Positions 26,101-34,611 of a stretch of DNA of 64,000 bases are shown here, one piece after another. The notes under the pieces are model-generated. The model made no database searches. It saw only the letters and a list, made by a program, of their open reading frames with translations, and had not been told where the DNA came from. The position numbers were made by a program, and so were the translations under genes. The DNA comes from Owenia fusiformis (taxonomy: Eukaryota; Annelida; Polychaeta; Sabellida; Oweniidae), in the NCBI GenBank assembly GCA_903813345.2, contig CAIIXF020000002.1, positions 7,059,772-7,123,771 of the forward strand. The letters run 5' to 3'. Numbering within the stretch: position 1 is the stretch's first letter; each line of letters begins with the position of its first letter.

Positions 26101-26852
26101 GTGTCTATCCAGGCCTCGCTGACATCGTGAGCAACGAGAGCTCATATTAGAAGCGGGGCCTCGAGAGATATGATAAAATTGAAATATAAACGTTTCTATG
26201 GAACTTTAGCAAGTGAAACTCTGTACAACTTTAGTTCATAGTACAATGGCTGTTTTAATTGCAGGGCAACGACGTTCTTCAAATATAGCTATATTTTATC
26301 TTATCTCTCAAGGCCCCGCTTCTAACATGAGCTCATTGCTAACGATGTAAGCGGGAACTTGATCGCGATATACGGGGCTTGGAATCACCTGAATGTGAAA
26401 AAGAAAAAAGACCACTGCATACATTTATTTCCATTAAAATGACCTAGCGCAAAACGGGAGGGAATCGATGCAGCGCAATCGACTATGTTTTATCATCAAG
26501 ATGGCCGAAGATGCTTCAAGGAATCAAATAAATGACTTGATGCATCTTCGGTTGTCGTAAAAGTATGTTCGGCAATCTTCGAATGTGGACCAAAATTATG
26601 ACCCATAAACCTGGTCAACTCAGTGATGCAAATGACCCCCTCCCCTTTCCCCGTTGGCCACGTCACTTTGACCGGTACCAAACTGGAAAATCTGACTTAC
26701 CTGTCCAAAAGTTTCTCCTCTGACTCCAGTCTCTGACTTAGACTACCGTAAAATGATTGTTGCCGACCTACATTGAGTTTGCAGTCACAATCATCTCCTT
26801 TCACATTTATGATAGCCCAGTACAGTAATATAAAACATGTAAACACCTTCAT
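14177..26852 (-). CDS. Gene C: secreted coiled-coil/LDL-A protein, haemoglobin-linker-like (complete)
   Basis: Six exons: 26852-26701, 25528-25419, 22753-22689, 21786-21729, 14869-14689, 14387-14177 (stop TAG), total 777 nt, 258 residues, same phases as gene B. It has a signal peptide (MKVFTCF...VKG), DDCDC, the coiled coil, an LDL-A module with the full six cysteines and calcium cage (DGVIDCLDGSDED), and a four-cysteine C-terminal domain ending CGGCYFQPANA. Exon 5 is one codon shorter and exon 6 one codon longer than in B, which cancels out. The start is the MKVF methionine, aligned with A and B. Intron 4 is 6859 bp against 1550 bp in B because of the LTR retroelement at 14950-20438 and two MITEs. 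Introns 2 and 3 share long stretches with B. The exon 4 acceptor is AAG, a weaker but usable site. Apart from that the frame is intact. The linker role is inferred. Confidence 0.85.
14518..14650. mobile_element. MITE, palindromic, 133 bp
   Basis: The ends TAATGCCTTGGTCAC and GTGACCAAGGCATTA enclose arms with TGCTCCGAT and GGCGCCCGGCCGAT. Part of the same sequence occurs inverted at 30519-30571, so it is a dispersed family. It lies in intron 5 of gene C. Confidence 0.85.
14950..15832 (+). repeat. 5' LTR (883 bp)
   Basis: Starts TGTTACAG and ends CGTAACA, a TG...CA terminus with inverted TGTTAC/GTAACA. A TATA box (ACTATAAATAAAA, about 15258-15269) could drive transcription. Near the 3' end a 'gtggattatcat(c)aaaca' word is repeated several times. 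Confidence 0.95.
15838..15855 (+). promoter_or_regulatory. Primer binding site, tRNA-Pro type
   Basis: TGGGGGCTCGTCCGGGAT lies 5 bp after the 5' LTR. It equals the proline-tRNA binding site well known from gammaretroviruses, so the element is probably primed by tRNA-Pro. Confidence 0.9.
15944..18886 (+). CDS. Gag-protease-partial integrase polyprotein of LTR element
   Basis: One uninterrupted 980-residue frame. Residues about 80-145 are a charged EKELQ-type coiled coil. Residues about 150-330 are a gypsy-type Gag (FDASKFLKFVPKF, LPEAYRQKFR-like block). A CCHC zinc knuckle is at 393-406 (CNYCKKPGHLISEC). The aspartic protease active site DTGAS is at 480-484. A variable serine-rich linker (670-770) precedes the integrase HHCC zinc domain (H807, H814, C844, C847) and the start of the integrase core (LIDCVGPLPK, first catalytic Asp near 878). 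After about residue 905 the match stops; the last 75 residues are unrecognised. No reverse transcriptase (no YxDD), RNase H or remaining integrase Asp/Glu is present. The start ATG lies 88 bp past the primer site and is the first in frame. Confidence 0.9.
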   Translation: MSFEVETFLEAPSLEEFDDLKKTELLAIAKHVGLSVKSSYNKGTIKNFVLQYLVAESLLPEEPAQHVEHTDPIRLKELELREKELQNERELREKELDIQKEREIREMREKELQIQSEKEIKLREQEIQREIELKRLEIEAQSKTDGHATMHQPFENRFDASKFLKFVPKFQEKNVDKYFTHFEKVAQSLDWPKSAWPVMLQSVFIGKASEIFASLSGEVCSDYDLVKNAILKAYELVPEAYRQKFRNAHKQSDQTHVEFAREQEQLFDRWLVSKDVSEEFKKLRELMLIEQFKNCVQYHIRTYLDEHKVETLSQAATLSDDYALTHKGSFIKGNPNSNFRGYQGNKPSYDSKSNQSSSSNTSNKAKDQSNSSQSSSSKSDQSNSSGPKSNVTCNYCKKPGHLISECYRIKNRREMSGSAHSNGCATVPISRKPIVWDSYTHTEKSTHSDIMEDYKPFMSEGSVSLSSDDTNSKPVKILRDTGASQTLLLEGVLPLSEESFTGTHILMQGIELGFTKVPLHRIHITSELVKGPVIVGVRPQLPVEGVALLLGNDLAGGKVSLDPIVSDQPCSIEDSVQEDSDIYPACAVTRAMAKKLADSGDLSVGDDFDSGFLSSLFDDECHSPLVKDDPYPILKANSSLKQPSVQAKQSSIEANSSLKKPIARGDSPSEQDHYFNAVSPALASPDEVPSSSASVHEVSSPPCSEVTSSSSSEVSSSISDSDSLKKDPHSKYILIYEQEHDPSLIDLHKICLTIDEADKVPVCYYRKDGILMRKWRPPEASPEDDWAIVHQIVVPKSYHKEILSLAHDSPMAGHLGETKTYHKILNHFYWPKLKQDVQEYCRSCHTCQMVGKPNQKISIAPLQLIPAFDEPFSKVLIDCVGPLPKTKSDNQYLLTILSMATQFLEIKSLLMLGNNKTKYIVKSQINNFTLVELPKELISDLQSDSVLNDFICIDRTTPVRCRELHMMKRYVERDKFLYST
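18887..19544 (+). other. Non-coding 3' internal region of LTR element
   Basis: About 660 bp between the stop codon and the polypurine tract. No pol remnant is seen in any frame; only short open frames occur. Confidence 0.6.
19545..19555 (+). promoter_or_regulatory. Polypurine tract
   Basis: AAGGAGGGAGG abuts the first base of the 3' LTR, the normal place for plus-strand priming. Confidence 0.85.
19556..20438 (+). repeat. 3' LTR (883 bp)
   Basis: Same length as the 5' LTR. Side-by-side reading found no difference. Followed directly by the target duplication GTAG. Confidence 0.95.
20447..21152. mobile_element. Long inverted-repeat MITE, mariner-like ends
   Basis: The ends CAGGTTGTTCAAAAAAAACGC and GCGTTTTTTGAACACCCTATA begin arms of about 300 bp, almost the whole element, folding around a centre near 20800. 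A TA-rich flank fits a Tc1/mariner-type target. The left edge lies a few bases from the 3' LTR, so the retroelement inserted next to or at its border. Confidence 0.85.
21371..21695. mobile_element. Possible MITE with about 20-bp inverted ends
   Basis: GGAGAGTTTAAGCTAGAAATG at the left pairs with ACTGGCTTAAACTCTCC at the right. A related pair (GGAGTTTAAGCTTGCAATG / TGCAAGCTTCAACTCC) stands at 42115-42245. The interior has no recognisable coding sequence. Confidence 0.5.
24893..25081. repeat. Tandem duplication, about 96-bp unit, two copies
   Basis: Both copies carry 'cgctcttactgagatggcgg', 'ggggaccaaatactgagat' and 'aaaatacttttttt', with few differences. It lies in intron 2 of gene C. Confidence 0.9.
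25231..25256 (-). pseudogene. Fragment of linker-like exon 2 inside intron 2 of gene C
   Basis: The minus strand reads GAGACCGTTTACAAACTATGTGAGT, the 3' end of exon 2 with its splice donor (ETVYKL plus GTGAGT). It joins directly to intron sequence shared with gene B (aacatttgatcactcc). It has no acceptor or 5' part, so it is a duplication scar and not a usable exon. Confidence 0.75.
26123..26347. mobile_element. MITE, 225 bp, about 50-bp inverted ends
   Basis: CATCGTGAGCAACGAGAGCTC, GAAGCGGGGCCTCGAGAGATA at the left are mirrored by TATCTCTCAAGGCCCCGCTTC and GAGCTCATTGCTAACGATG at the right. It lies in intron 1 of gene C. Confidence 0.85.
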
Positions 26853-27039
26853 TGTGCTAAGTATTTTAAATTTGATTTTTATCTCCAAAGTCCAAGCAGA
26901 ATATCGCTAATTATGTGGACGGAATCTGAACTGTCACGTGCATGTGTTATGGGGCAATAAAGGTCACGTATTATACTGGTCAAATCGTCTTTAAATTAAA
27001 AGTTCATTTATCGTCCTGTTACAACCTAACAAGAAGGGA

Positions 27040-27051
27040 CTTTTTATATTT
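27040..27051 (-). promoter_or_regulatory. Candidate TATA box upstream of gene C
   Basis: The minus strand reads AAATATAAAAAGTCC about 190 bp before the ATG of gene C, similar to the word before gene A. Confidence 0.3.
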
Positions 27052-27344
27052 ACACTGTGTCAATGATAGCACTGAACGAAACACAATGACATTCTACATT
27101 AGCGAACTTTAATTTCATTATATAATTCAATTGTAATAATGATGACGTATGTTATAACATTTCAACATAGCCCGCGTGGCCATACTAATCTACGTTACGA
27201 TGTACAGGGTGGTCAAAAAACGGCAACCCTGTATTTTCCTCATACTATCTGTATAGTATCTGTGCCATTTAAAGAACTTTTTTTTAATTTCCTACCACCT
27301 TACCATATCTCATGACTACCAGACTGATAGTCCTAATCTGGTCC

Positions 27345-27596
27345 CAATGTTACAGCACTTTGAACAACATGCCTCAGGCTTGACCATCATCACGCTGTAG
27401 GCAAACCTGCACAAGTTGTAAATGGTCCGACTGCGTTCCTCAGCAGATGTGGCCTGAAAAACACTTGAACACTCTATTTCTGGCATATCCCCACAGGTAA
27501 AAGTCAGGTACGGACAAGTTGGGCGACATGTGCAGGTTTGCCTACAACGCAATATTGGCCACCGGGGCATGTTGTTTAAAGTGCTGTTACATTGTC
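27345..27596. repeat. Inverted repeat, about 72-bp arms
   Basis: AATGTTACAGCACTTTGAAC, AACATGCC and GTAGGCAAACCTGCACA at the left are mirrored at 27522-27596. A hairpin with 'cagggtggtcaaaaaacggcaaccctg' at 27207-27233 may mark the left end of a larger element. Confidence 0.75.
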
Positions 27597-27599
27597 ACT

Positions 27600-28870
27600 G
27601 TCAGTTTGATGGTAATGAAATATGAGCACTCTACTATAACTAACACCTAGAAATGCATAAGATACTTTGTTTGTCTAATTGTTTTGTTTAGTATATTTTT
27701 GAAAGTGCCTTAGTAACATCTAACATTCAACCGATAAACCATTAATAAGGAACAGACAAATAAAAACAAATACATATTCATTACTAATGAGCCAAATGGG
27801 TTGCTCATGAACACCAAATGCAAGGTATAGTAGAGTGATGAGAGAACAGTAGGAAAATAAAAGCTTTACACATGTGTCCTTTTCAGGGAGTAATTTCCTG
27901 AAATGACAAATATATATGGTGAAAATAGTGACAGGGTTGCAGCTACCAACATAGCCCTGCCCAAGTCGGTCTCTTTTACATATCTTGATTTCTATTATGA
28001 CCTGATCATAATTCAAGATCAGATGAGTAAAAAAATACCGACTTGGACAAGACTATACCAACAGACCCTCATATATTAACATGAAAACAAATCCAAATAT
28101 ACCAGATCATGAACATACTGTAGAGCTATTGACATAGCAAGTGTCTTGCCAAAACGTTGGCATAGCAAATACCGATCCACCAATTCTATATGGAATTCTT
28201 TCTGCATCTTTATTTGATTTTCACACTTTTGTATTTTAAAAATAAATTGCCAATTAGCATTTCAATGTTTTGTTTCTTGGATTTGGAAAGCACATTAAAA
28301 AGTGCAAATGCTTCCAATAGTATTGCTCTCGAATATCAAGCTGCATGAACGCTAAATGATTTCATGCCTTTGTTCTATTGACTTTATGGATTCTATAAAA
28401 CGTGACTTATCGTATTAACTCATTTTACCACAAGCCAATGTTTTTTCTTAGAATTATAGAAAACTTCAGAATTTGCAAAATAGATGAATTATGCCTTGGG
28501 TAAAAATAAAAAAATGATTGCGAATTATTACAGACGGAAAGGGAAAATACCCACAAGCAGTTTGCAGTGCTTGTGTTGTGAACCAACTTCATCTTCGGAT
28601 TTATGATGATGTAATGTTGATTTTCCTCATATATTTTAAACATAAATTTACAATGCTTTTTAATGGTGGCTTAACTTAAGTAAGCTCTGCCTGCCTAGCA
28701 TAAATAATGGAATTTAAAACGGAGTGAATTCTTTCACTTAGGCTTCGTATAGTTACAATGCACTGAGTGGATTTTACTTAACCTTTGTCAGTTAACATCG
28801 TTTTAATATATAGGAGTTGGTCGCCTGGTCGAACTTTAGATACATTTATCTTAACTTTTAAACACACATA
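27600..28870. other. Intergenic, no feature recognised
   Basis: AT-rich sequence upstream of the sulfotransferase gene. Open frames at 27720-28016 and 28425-28643 (minus) have no recognisable content and no splice context. A word near 27950-28045 (cccaagtcggtctctttt / accgacttgga) is partly self-inverted. Confidence 0.5.
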
Positions 28871-28879
28871 GCAAAAGTT

Positions 28880-29935
28880 ATGGGAAGGAAAAAATGTTTT
28901 ATATTCGTCGTTGTAACAAATGCTATTCTTATCTGTTTGCAAGCTGTATTTTGGATATCAAAGGATGTCATTCAAAATGTAACGCCTATACGAAATTACG
29001 AATTAAGAAGACATAAAATGGCGAACATTTCAATTTCTCGATGCAACAACTCCTCGGGGAATTTGATTGGTTATGAACAAGATAACCGCGATAAAACGCT
29101 TATAGTTTACAGTGAAATGCCTAAATGTGGCAGCAGAACTTTCATTATAATCTTAAGTCATGTTTGCAAATATTCCAAACATTACAGTACTGAATACACT
29201 TGGCCAACTCCCAGTCATAATGTGTTGAAAAGTGTTGAAAGTAAAAGGAAGTTTGTATCGACTAAAATACTCCCACGAAGACCCTATATTTTTATGGGAC
29301 ATCTATCCTTTTTGGATTTTGTGGAATTGGGATATAAACAACCTCTCTACATCGATATAGTACGAGATCCAGTGGAACGATGGATTTCTCTGTTTTACTC
29401 TAAACGGGCTTCACGTTTTCATATAGACCGTCTAAAGCTTACGCATAAAGAAATAAATCAAACTATCGAGGGATGCCTCCAAATATGGATTTCTCTGACT
29501 GGTTGTTCGGGCAGGAGTGTTAAAGCTACCGCAGATTGTTTAAAATCGAAGCCATATAAGGGGTGTAGGGAGGAACAGGTTATTTCGATGTACCCTATAT
29601 GGTTTTCCGGACGATACATTAACTCTTCACAAGTGTCGGTGAAAAAGGCTAAAACGAACATCGAGAAGTATTATACTCTAATAGGTTTGACTGAATATTT
29701 CGATGAAACCCTCAAAGCAATGGAAACAATTTTGCCTGGTTTCACAAATGAACTCTCTAACACGTACAAAATGGTTGATAACGCACAAGTTGGGCGTAAC
29801 AAAGTAAAACCAAGCAATGAAAGTTTCGCCCTTCTGAGAGAATTGTTATCAGACGATTACAAGCTATATGGATTCATACGTCAACGATTTCACATGCATT
29901 TAAACTGTTTAGCTTTAAATATGACCAAACATTGA
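28880..29935 (+). CDS. Type II membrane sulfotransferase, HS2ST/UST-like
   Basis: A single-exon, 351-residue protein. Residues 5-26 form a signal anchor, as in Golgi type II enzymes. The PAPS 5'-phosphosulfate motif is at 80-88 (MPKCGSRTF), a MGHLSFLDF block with the probable catalytic His is at 139-147, and the 3'-phosphate motif is RDPVERWISLFYSKR at 162-176. CREEQVISMYPIWFSGR (229-245) and YTLIGLTEYFDETLKAMETI (265-284) follow, matching the C-terminal part of heparan-sulfate and uronyl 2-O-sulfotransferases. Family members transfer sulfate from PAPS to the 2-O of uronic acid in glycosaminoglycans in the Golgi; which sugar this one uses is not predictable. Several N-glycosylation sequons are present. 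The start has G at -3. Length is near the family norm. Absence of introns fits either an expanded invertebrate subfamily or a retrocopy; no poly(A) tract is seen. Confidence 0.85.
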   Translation: MGRKKCFIFVVVTNAILICLQAVFWISKDVIQNVTPIRNYELRRHKMANISISRCNNSSGNLIGYEQDNRDKTLIVYSEMPKCGSRTFIIILSHVCKYSKHYSTEYTWPTPSHNVLKSVESKRKFVSTKILPRRPYIFMGHLSFLDFVELGYKQPLYIDIVRDPVERWISLFYSKRASRFHIDRLKLTHKEINQTIEGCLQIWISLTGCSGRSVKATADCLKSKPYKGCREEQVISMYPIWFSGRYINSSQVSVKKAKTNIEKYYTLIGLTEYFDETLKAMETILPGFTNELSNTYKMVDNAQVGRNKVKPSNESFALLRELLSDDYKLYGFIRQRFHMHLNCLALNMTKH

Positions 29936-30505
29936 AAAGTGAAAACTTTAAGACAATATATGTTTTCCGTCCGGCACTCATCCGGGCATCGGCGCATTCA
30001 TGAATGAACGTTTCAATATCTACGACAAACTCACGATTGTGGTCGAGACAAGCTAAGAATATCCCAACCAATATATTTTGTTCATTCCATTTCTATTTTA
30101 TAATTCAGTTCTTCGTGAATATATTTCATAGTTGTTTGAAGGCGATTAAATTACTTTATTGGTGATTGTAATTCAGATTTATTAAACAATAAGTATGCCA
30201 AATTGTATAAAATCCCAATGTACGATGCCACCGGGAGCCATAAGATAATCGTACAATGACCGAACGGGACACGGCCAGTTAGGTACCGATGAGTTTGATT
30301 GAGAAAGAAATCTGCAATACTCGGCAACTTTTGTCTCCGCGATAAAACACTCCCGATGACAGTACAATGCTTAATTATTGGCCAATGTTAGCATATTGCT
30401 TCATCAAGCTTTGGACCTATCCTCAGGACGTAGTGATTGAGCGTGGGAACCGACGATGCAATGTTGGCCGATTATCGCCAGGCGCCCGTACGATGCCCGG
30501 GCTTG

Positions 30506-30571
30506 CCGACTGATTTTAAACAAAATACCCATCGGCCGGGCGCCGTAGTGAAAATCGGATCAACAAAGACA
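30506..30571 (-). mobile_element. Fragment of the 14518-14650 MITE family
   Basis: GCCGGGCGCCGTAGTGAAAATCGGATC and the adjoining ATTTTAAACAAAATA match the arm of the MITE in gene C in inverted orientation. The neighbouring 30400-30505 is GC-richer and may belong to it, but is diverged. Confidence 0.7.
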
Positions 30572-30576
30572 AAGAC

Positions 30577-31480
30577 TTAAAATGAGCATTCCGTCATGTA
30601 TATTTTCAGTAAACTGAATGTCAGTATTTCAACCTAGAAGTGTTTCAAGGAGAAATTCTTCATTTCAATTCAATAATTGACAGGATGAGTTTACAGTTAT
30701 TAAGTTCGTAATATCATTTAATAAAGGGCAACATGATTCTTAACTCATCGAGGAAAATTAACAGGTCGGGATCAAAAGAGATGTTCCCTCTGGTACAACT
30801 GTTTTTAAACACTAAGAAAACGTATTCATTTCTAATATCATGCGTATAGTTATAACATAGAAAATATAACCTATTCTCTGCAATCATTTGCGGGGAAACC
30901 TTCACTTCTGTTTGAAGTCTAATATTACTAGGAATAAAAGCAGTTAAAAACGGCGCTTTGTAAAAAAAACAAAGGATGAGTCTGGGAATGAGTCGGTATC
31001 GACTTAGGAAATATTGAAAATTGTAATGTCTGAAAAACCTCAATCACACATATTATTAAACTTCAATATCTTATCCTTCTTCTGAGATTACAAAAATATC
31101 AATTTGTATCACAATTGATGAAGAATATTGGCATCAAAGACAGTGCATATCACTTTGTAAGAATTGAAAAAACATCAATGGCAAATATTAAATGAATTAT
31201 TTATACAAATGTTTGAAACATATCCTCCAAAACATTGCTTACTTTCTTTGTATAGACATTGAATGGTATTTCTGGATAAGTGAATTGCTGTTTATCTGAG
31301 TAATCAAGGGATTATAGTCACTCAAAGTTACTGAGCATCCAGTTTTGAGACTTCAATTGTGTTGGTGAAGTTACATATATTTCAGTCAAATTCATGCTGA
31401 GCACAACATTTTGGTTTCAATTTTATAATCTCTATACATTACCCTGATGATGAAGAGTCAGAATCAGTCAAAAAACCTAA
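30577..31480. other. Intergenic, no feature recognised
   Basis: A 109-codon minus-strand frame (30714-31043) has a hydrophobic start but no motif, no neighbour exon and no start context that I would trust. Nothing else is seen. Confidence 0.4.
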
Positions 31481-31483
31481 ACC

Positions 31484-31915
31484 GGAAAACTGTGCTCATT
31501 GTGAAAACTATGAGAGTGGAGCAACTTTTTTTCTGATATATCTTACATCAAATGGCAGCCATCTTGTTTTCCCCCTTCAAAAATTGGCGGGAAATTCAAA
31601 AATTTGAAAAAATGTTAATCTTCAAATTCTTTATTTCAAAAATATGATTTTCTTTTGAATTCTCCATGGGTCTTAAGTTATTTCTTCTTTGTATGTCATA
31701 CATGTTGCCATTGGTGTTTTTTCTATGATAATGACTATTCTTTTTTGTTAAGATCCTTATTCTGACTCTCAGCAGGGGGTTAATTATGCATCAAATCTCG
31801 TGAAAAAGTAAATATACTTATCAAATATAACAAGGACAGTAATAAAAACCATATTTCACATACATTTGACTGAGGGACCAAAAGGGCATATATCCGGACA
31901 CATCCTTTTCAAGGT
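31484..31915 (+). repeat. Dispersed repeat, copy 1 (about 430 bp)
   Basis: Shares a long series of words with 53617-54040: 'gaaaactgtgctcatt', 'cttacatcaaatggcag', 'gttgccattggtgttttttc', 'ctctcagcagggggtt' and 'gagggaccaaaagggcatat'. No coding potential; family unknown. Confidence 0.85.
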
Positions 31916-32073
31916 GGCCTAATTTTTACTATTTTCGCTGAAGAGGCTGGACCGTGAAATTAAAGGCAGTGTGAGTATTTGATTTAACATTGAATTCAGG
32001 CATTTGGACATTTCAAACAGAGATGTTTAATGCCCGTGAAACATTTCAGATTGACAAAGTAGTGATTTTTCTC

Positions 32074-32668
32074 AGCGAAAAGGTCCAAGTGCAGTATGGC
32101 AAGTGATTTTAGACAGGCAAGTACTTTCTGGGTATAAATACAGTGTTTTTATTAAAACAGTATGTTTTCTTCAGAAGTCCCCATGGTAGTAAAATATCTG
32201 TCCAACTCTCTGAAAAGGACCCGACCTTTTCACTTTTTTAAAAAATGTAAGGCTTATTTTCTAAAAAGAGGATTTTGTTTTTGTCAATTTAAATATATCA
32301 AAAGTATCTTCTACAGTATATTAATAACTTCTGAAAAGGGAATGGGTATTGGAATGCGATAATGTTAAAAAAACATTTCCTCTGTTATTTTCCCATGGGG
32401 AAAACTCGTACCATCCATTGTTTTCAGCAGAATTTTGGTCATCAAAAATTGATATATTCAGAACTAGAATTTCAATACCATTCTACTTTTGATGATGTTT
32501 TAGACCCCTTGTTGAATAATATTTTCATGCAATAGAAAAGAAGATCCTTCAATTGAAAGAAAACATATTGTTTTAATAAAAACTACTGTATTTTTGCCCA
32601 GAAAGTACTCATTGTGAAAGATACGACCGTCTAAAATCACTTGCCATACTGCACATGGACTTTTGGGC
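32074..32668. mobile_element. Inverted-repeat element, about 105-bp arms
   Basis: GCAGTATGGCAAGTGATTTT, AGTACTTTCTGGG, AAATACAGT and TTTTTATTAAAAC at 32090-32170 are mirrored at 32547-32660. The interior shows no ORF. Confidence 0.75.
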
Positions 32669-32934
32669 TCCTACACTATCATTCTCTAAAATGTACCATT
32701 TGTTTTTTAACTGTTTACTGTACGATAGTGACATACTATTTACATATATTTTCACCATAACTCTGAAGATATTAATATAATGAGATCTAGATATATTGGG
32801 TCTAAATTCTATAAAAGAGATCCTGAGCTGGAGGGGTGCCAATTTTTATATTCTTTGCCTTAAAATGAATTAATGTAGAGTACTTTAAAAGCATACATAA
32901 CAACTTTCCAGCACTTTCAAATGATTAACACATC

Positions 32935-33160
32935 TTTATATCCAAAGAACATGTGTACGTTTTATAGATTTTATTACATAAAATATAACATATTACAATT
33001 TAACCTTTTTGGCATGGGGAGACGGCTATCTATCGATCAGAGCTTGCGTAATTGTATACCAAAGAAACGATTACGTAATCATGAGATAATGTTACGTAAT
33101 GACAGCGCAAAATCATGATTATGCAACCTTATATAATCATTAATCTTTGGGATAAGAGCC
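32935..33160 (+). repeat. 226-bp direct repeat, copy 1
   Basis: Appears identical to 33495-33720, with 560-bp spacing. Copy 2 begins at the inner edge of the 200-bp terminal repeat, so copy 1 looks like the start of an element whose own terminal repeat is missing. Confidence 0.9.
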
Positions 33161-33299
33161 CTATGCAACCTTATATAATCATTAATCTTTGAGATAAGAG
33201 AGAGAGACCATAGAGGACCGAGTGCTGAGATAGATAGCCGCCTCCGAAATCCGGGCCACCCGATACCCCCTATTAAGGGGGCGAAGGGGTGGGGGCGGG
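33161..33299 (+). other. Segment between duplications, ends in G-rich tract
   Basis: Starts with a second partial repeat of 'ctatgcaaccttatataatc', contains an inverted partner (GATAGATAGCCGCCTCC) of 33017-33035, and ends with a purine-rich tract, GGGGGCGAAGGGGTGGGGGC, directly before the 200-bp repeat. The tract resembles a polypurine tract. Confidence 0.5.
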
Positions 33300-33499
33300 T
33301 AAGCGTCCGACTTCCTCAAGATGCAAAGCAAAAACTGTGTAAACCAAACTACTACAGAACAGTTGGTATAGCATTAAGATAAGTTATTGTCCCGGCCTAA
33401 TTGGATCTGTCAACAGACTTTTAATTGGGCTGGTAGGACAGACACCGTTCTCTGTGATATAAACCAGATTTAACAAATACTTGTTAAATCACAATTTAT
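33300..33499 (+). repeat. 200-bp terminal direct repeat, left
   Basis: Begins TAAGCGTCCGACTTCC and ends TTGTTAAATCACAATTTAT. No hammerhead core (CTGATGA with GAAA) was found on either strand. Confidence 0.9.
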
Positions 33500-33720
33500 A
33501 TCCAAAGAACATGTGTACGTTTTATAGATTTTATTACATAAAATATAACATATTACAATTTAACCTTTTTGGCATGGGGAGACGGCTATCTATCGATCAG
33601 AGCTTGCGTAATTGTATACCAAAGAAACGATTACGTAATCATGAGATAATGTTACGTAATGACAGCGCAAAATCATGATTATGCAACCTTATATAATCAT
33701 TAATCTTTGGGATAAGAGCC
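33495..33720 (+). repeat. 226-bp direct repeat, copy 2
   Basis: Same sequence as 32935-33160, here following the left terminal repeat. Confidence 0.9.
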
Positions 33721-33924
33721 CAAAAACAAGTATACTCGTGAACGGAGTTTAAATAAAAAGCTCTGTGAACGATAGGATACGCCGTTCCCCAAAGATTGAT
33801 TGAATGAGGCCTGGTAGGGACGAAGTCAGTGTTAATATGACGTAGGTGTATGCATGCTGATACAAGAGCGTCGTAGGATAGGCATGTTACACTTACGCGA
33901 ATGATACGCGAAAGTACGCAACAT

Positions 33925-34611
33925 GCAACGGATGGAACACAAAAGTCAGCACGACTTATCCAAGATTGTAATTGTTGGGGCGCGGATAATCTGGTCCATC
34001 CTATAGGCACCTTTCTACGCTGTAGCTCGGTGGAGAGAAAGTTCGAATGGGACACCTCGTGGGCAGACGGTTTACCTCGTAGAGAACGTAGCCGAGATGG
34101 GCCATTCAGGAATACCCCTCGCGTACCCGGTTTATTCTCGTAGAGAACGGAGCCGAGGTGTATTGAAATAAGTGGTCGAAGACACTAGCGTGCATGACTT
34201 ACCCCGTTGAGGGTGCATAGCCCCGGGTGCATAACTTAGTGGCAGCATAGTCCGTCAGTTCGTCAAGAAGGGGACATGCTGCATGTCCGTCAAAGTTATT
34301 AGATTCAAAGATTAGTAATTGGTTTACACATATACACATTAATATTATGATTAAAACTGGAATTATTACGTAGATACTGGGTAAAGTAAACTTACAAATA
34401 GATAACAAATAGCTATGATATGAACATGTAACGGATGGAACACAAAAGGCAGCACGACTTATCCAAGCTTGATATGTTGGGGCGCGGTTAATGTGGTCCA
34501 TCCTATGGGCACCTTGCTACGCTGTAGCTCAGTGAAAAGAAAGTTTGAATGGGACTCCTCGCGTGCACGGTTTATCTCGTTGAGAGAACGTAACCAAGAT
34601 GGGCCATTCAG
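33925..34611 (+). repeat. Imperfect internal direct repeat, about 190 bp, two copies
   Basis: Copies at about 33925-34117 and 34428-34611 share 'acggatggaacacaaaag', 'cagcacgacttatccaag', 'gttggggcgcgg', 'tggtccatcctat' and 'gatgggccattcag'. They are clearly diverged, older than the terminal repeats. Confidence 0.85.

Noticed and set aside
30714-31043. 109-codon minus-strand frame as a membrane protein
   Set aside because: Only AT-rich hydrophobic composition; no motif, homologue or neighbouring exon.
31440-31475. Hammerhead ribozyme core (CTGATGA near 31444)
   Set aside because: No matching GAAA and stem arrangement around it. The 200-bp repeats at 33300 and 38199 also lack the core on both strands.
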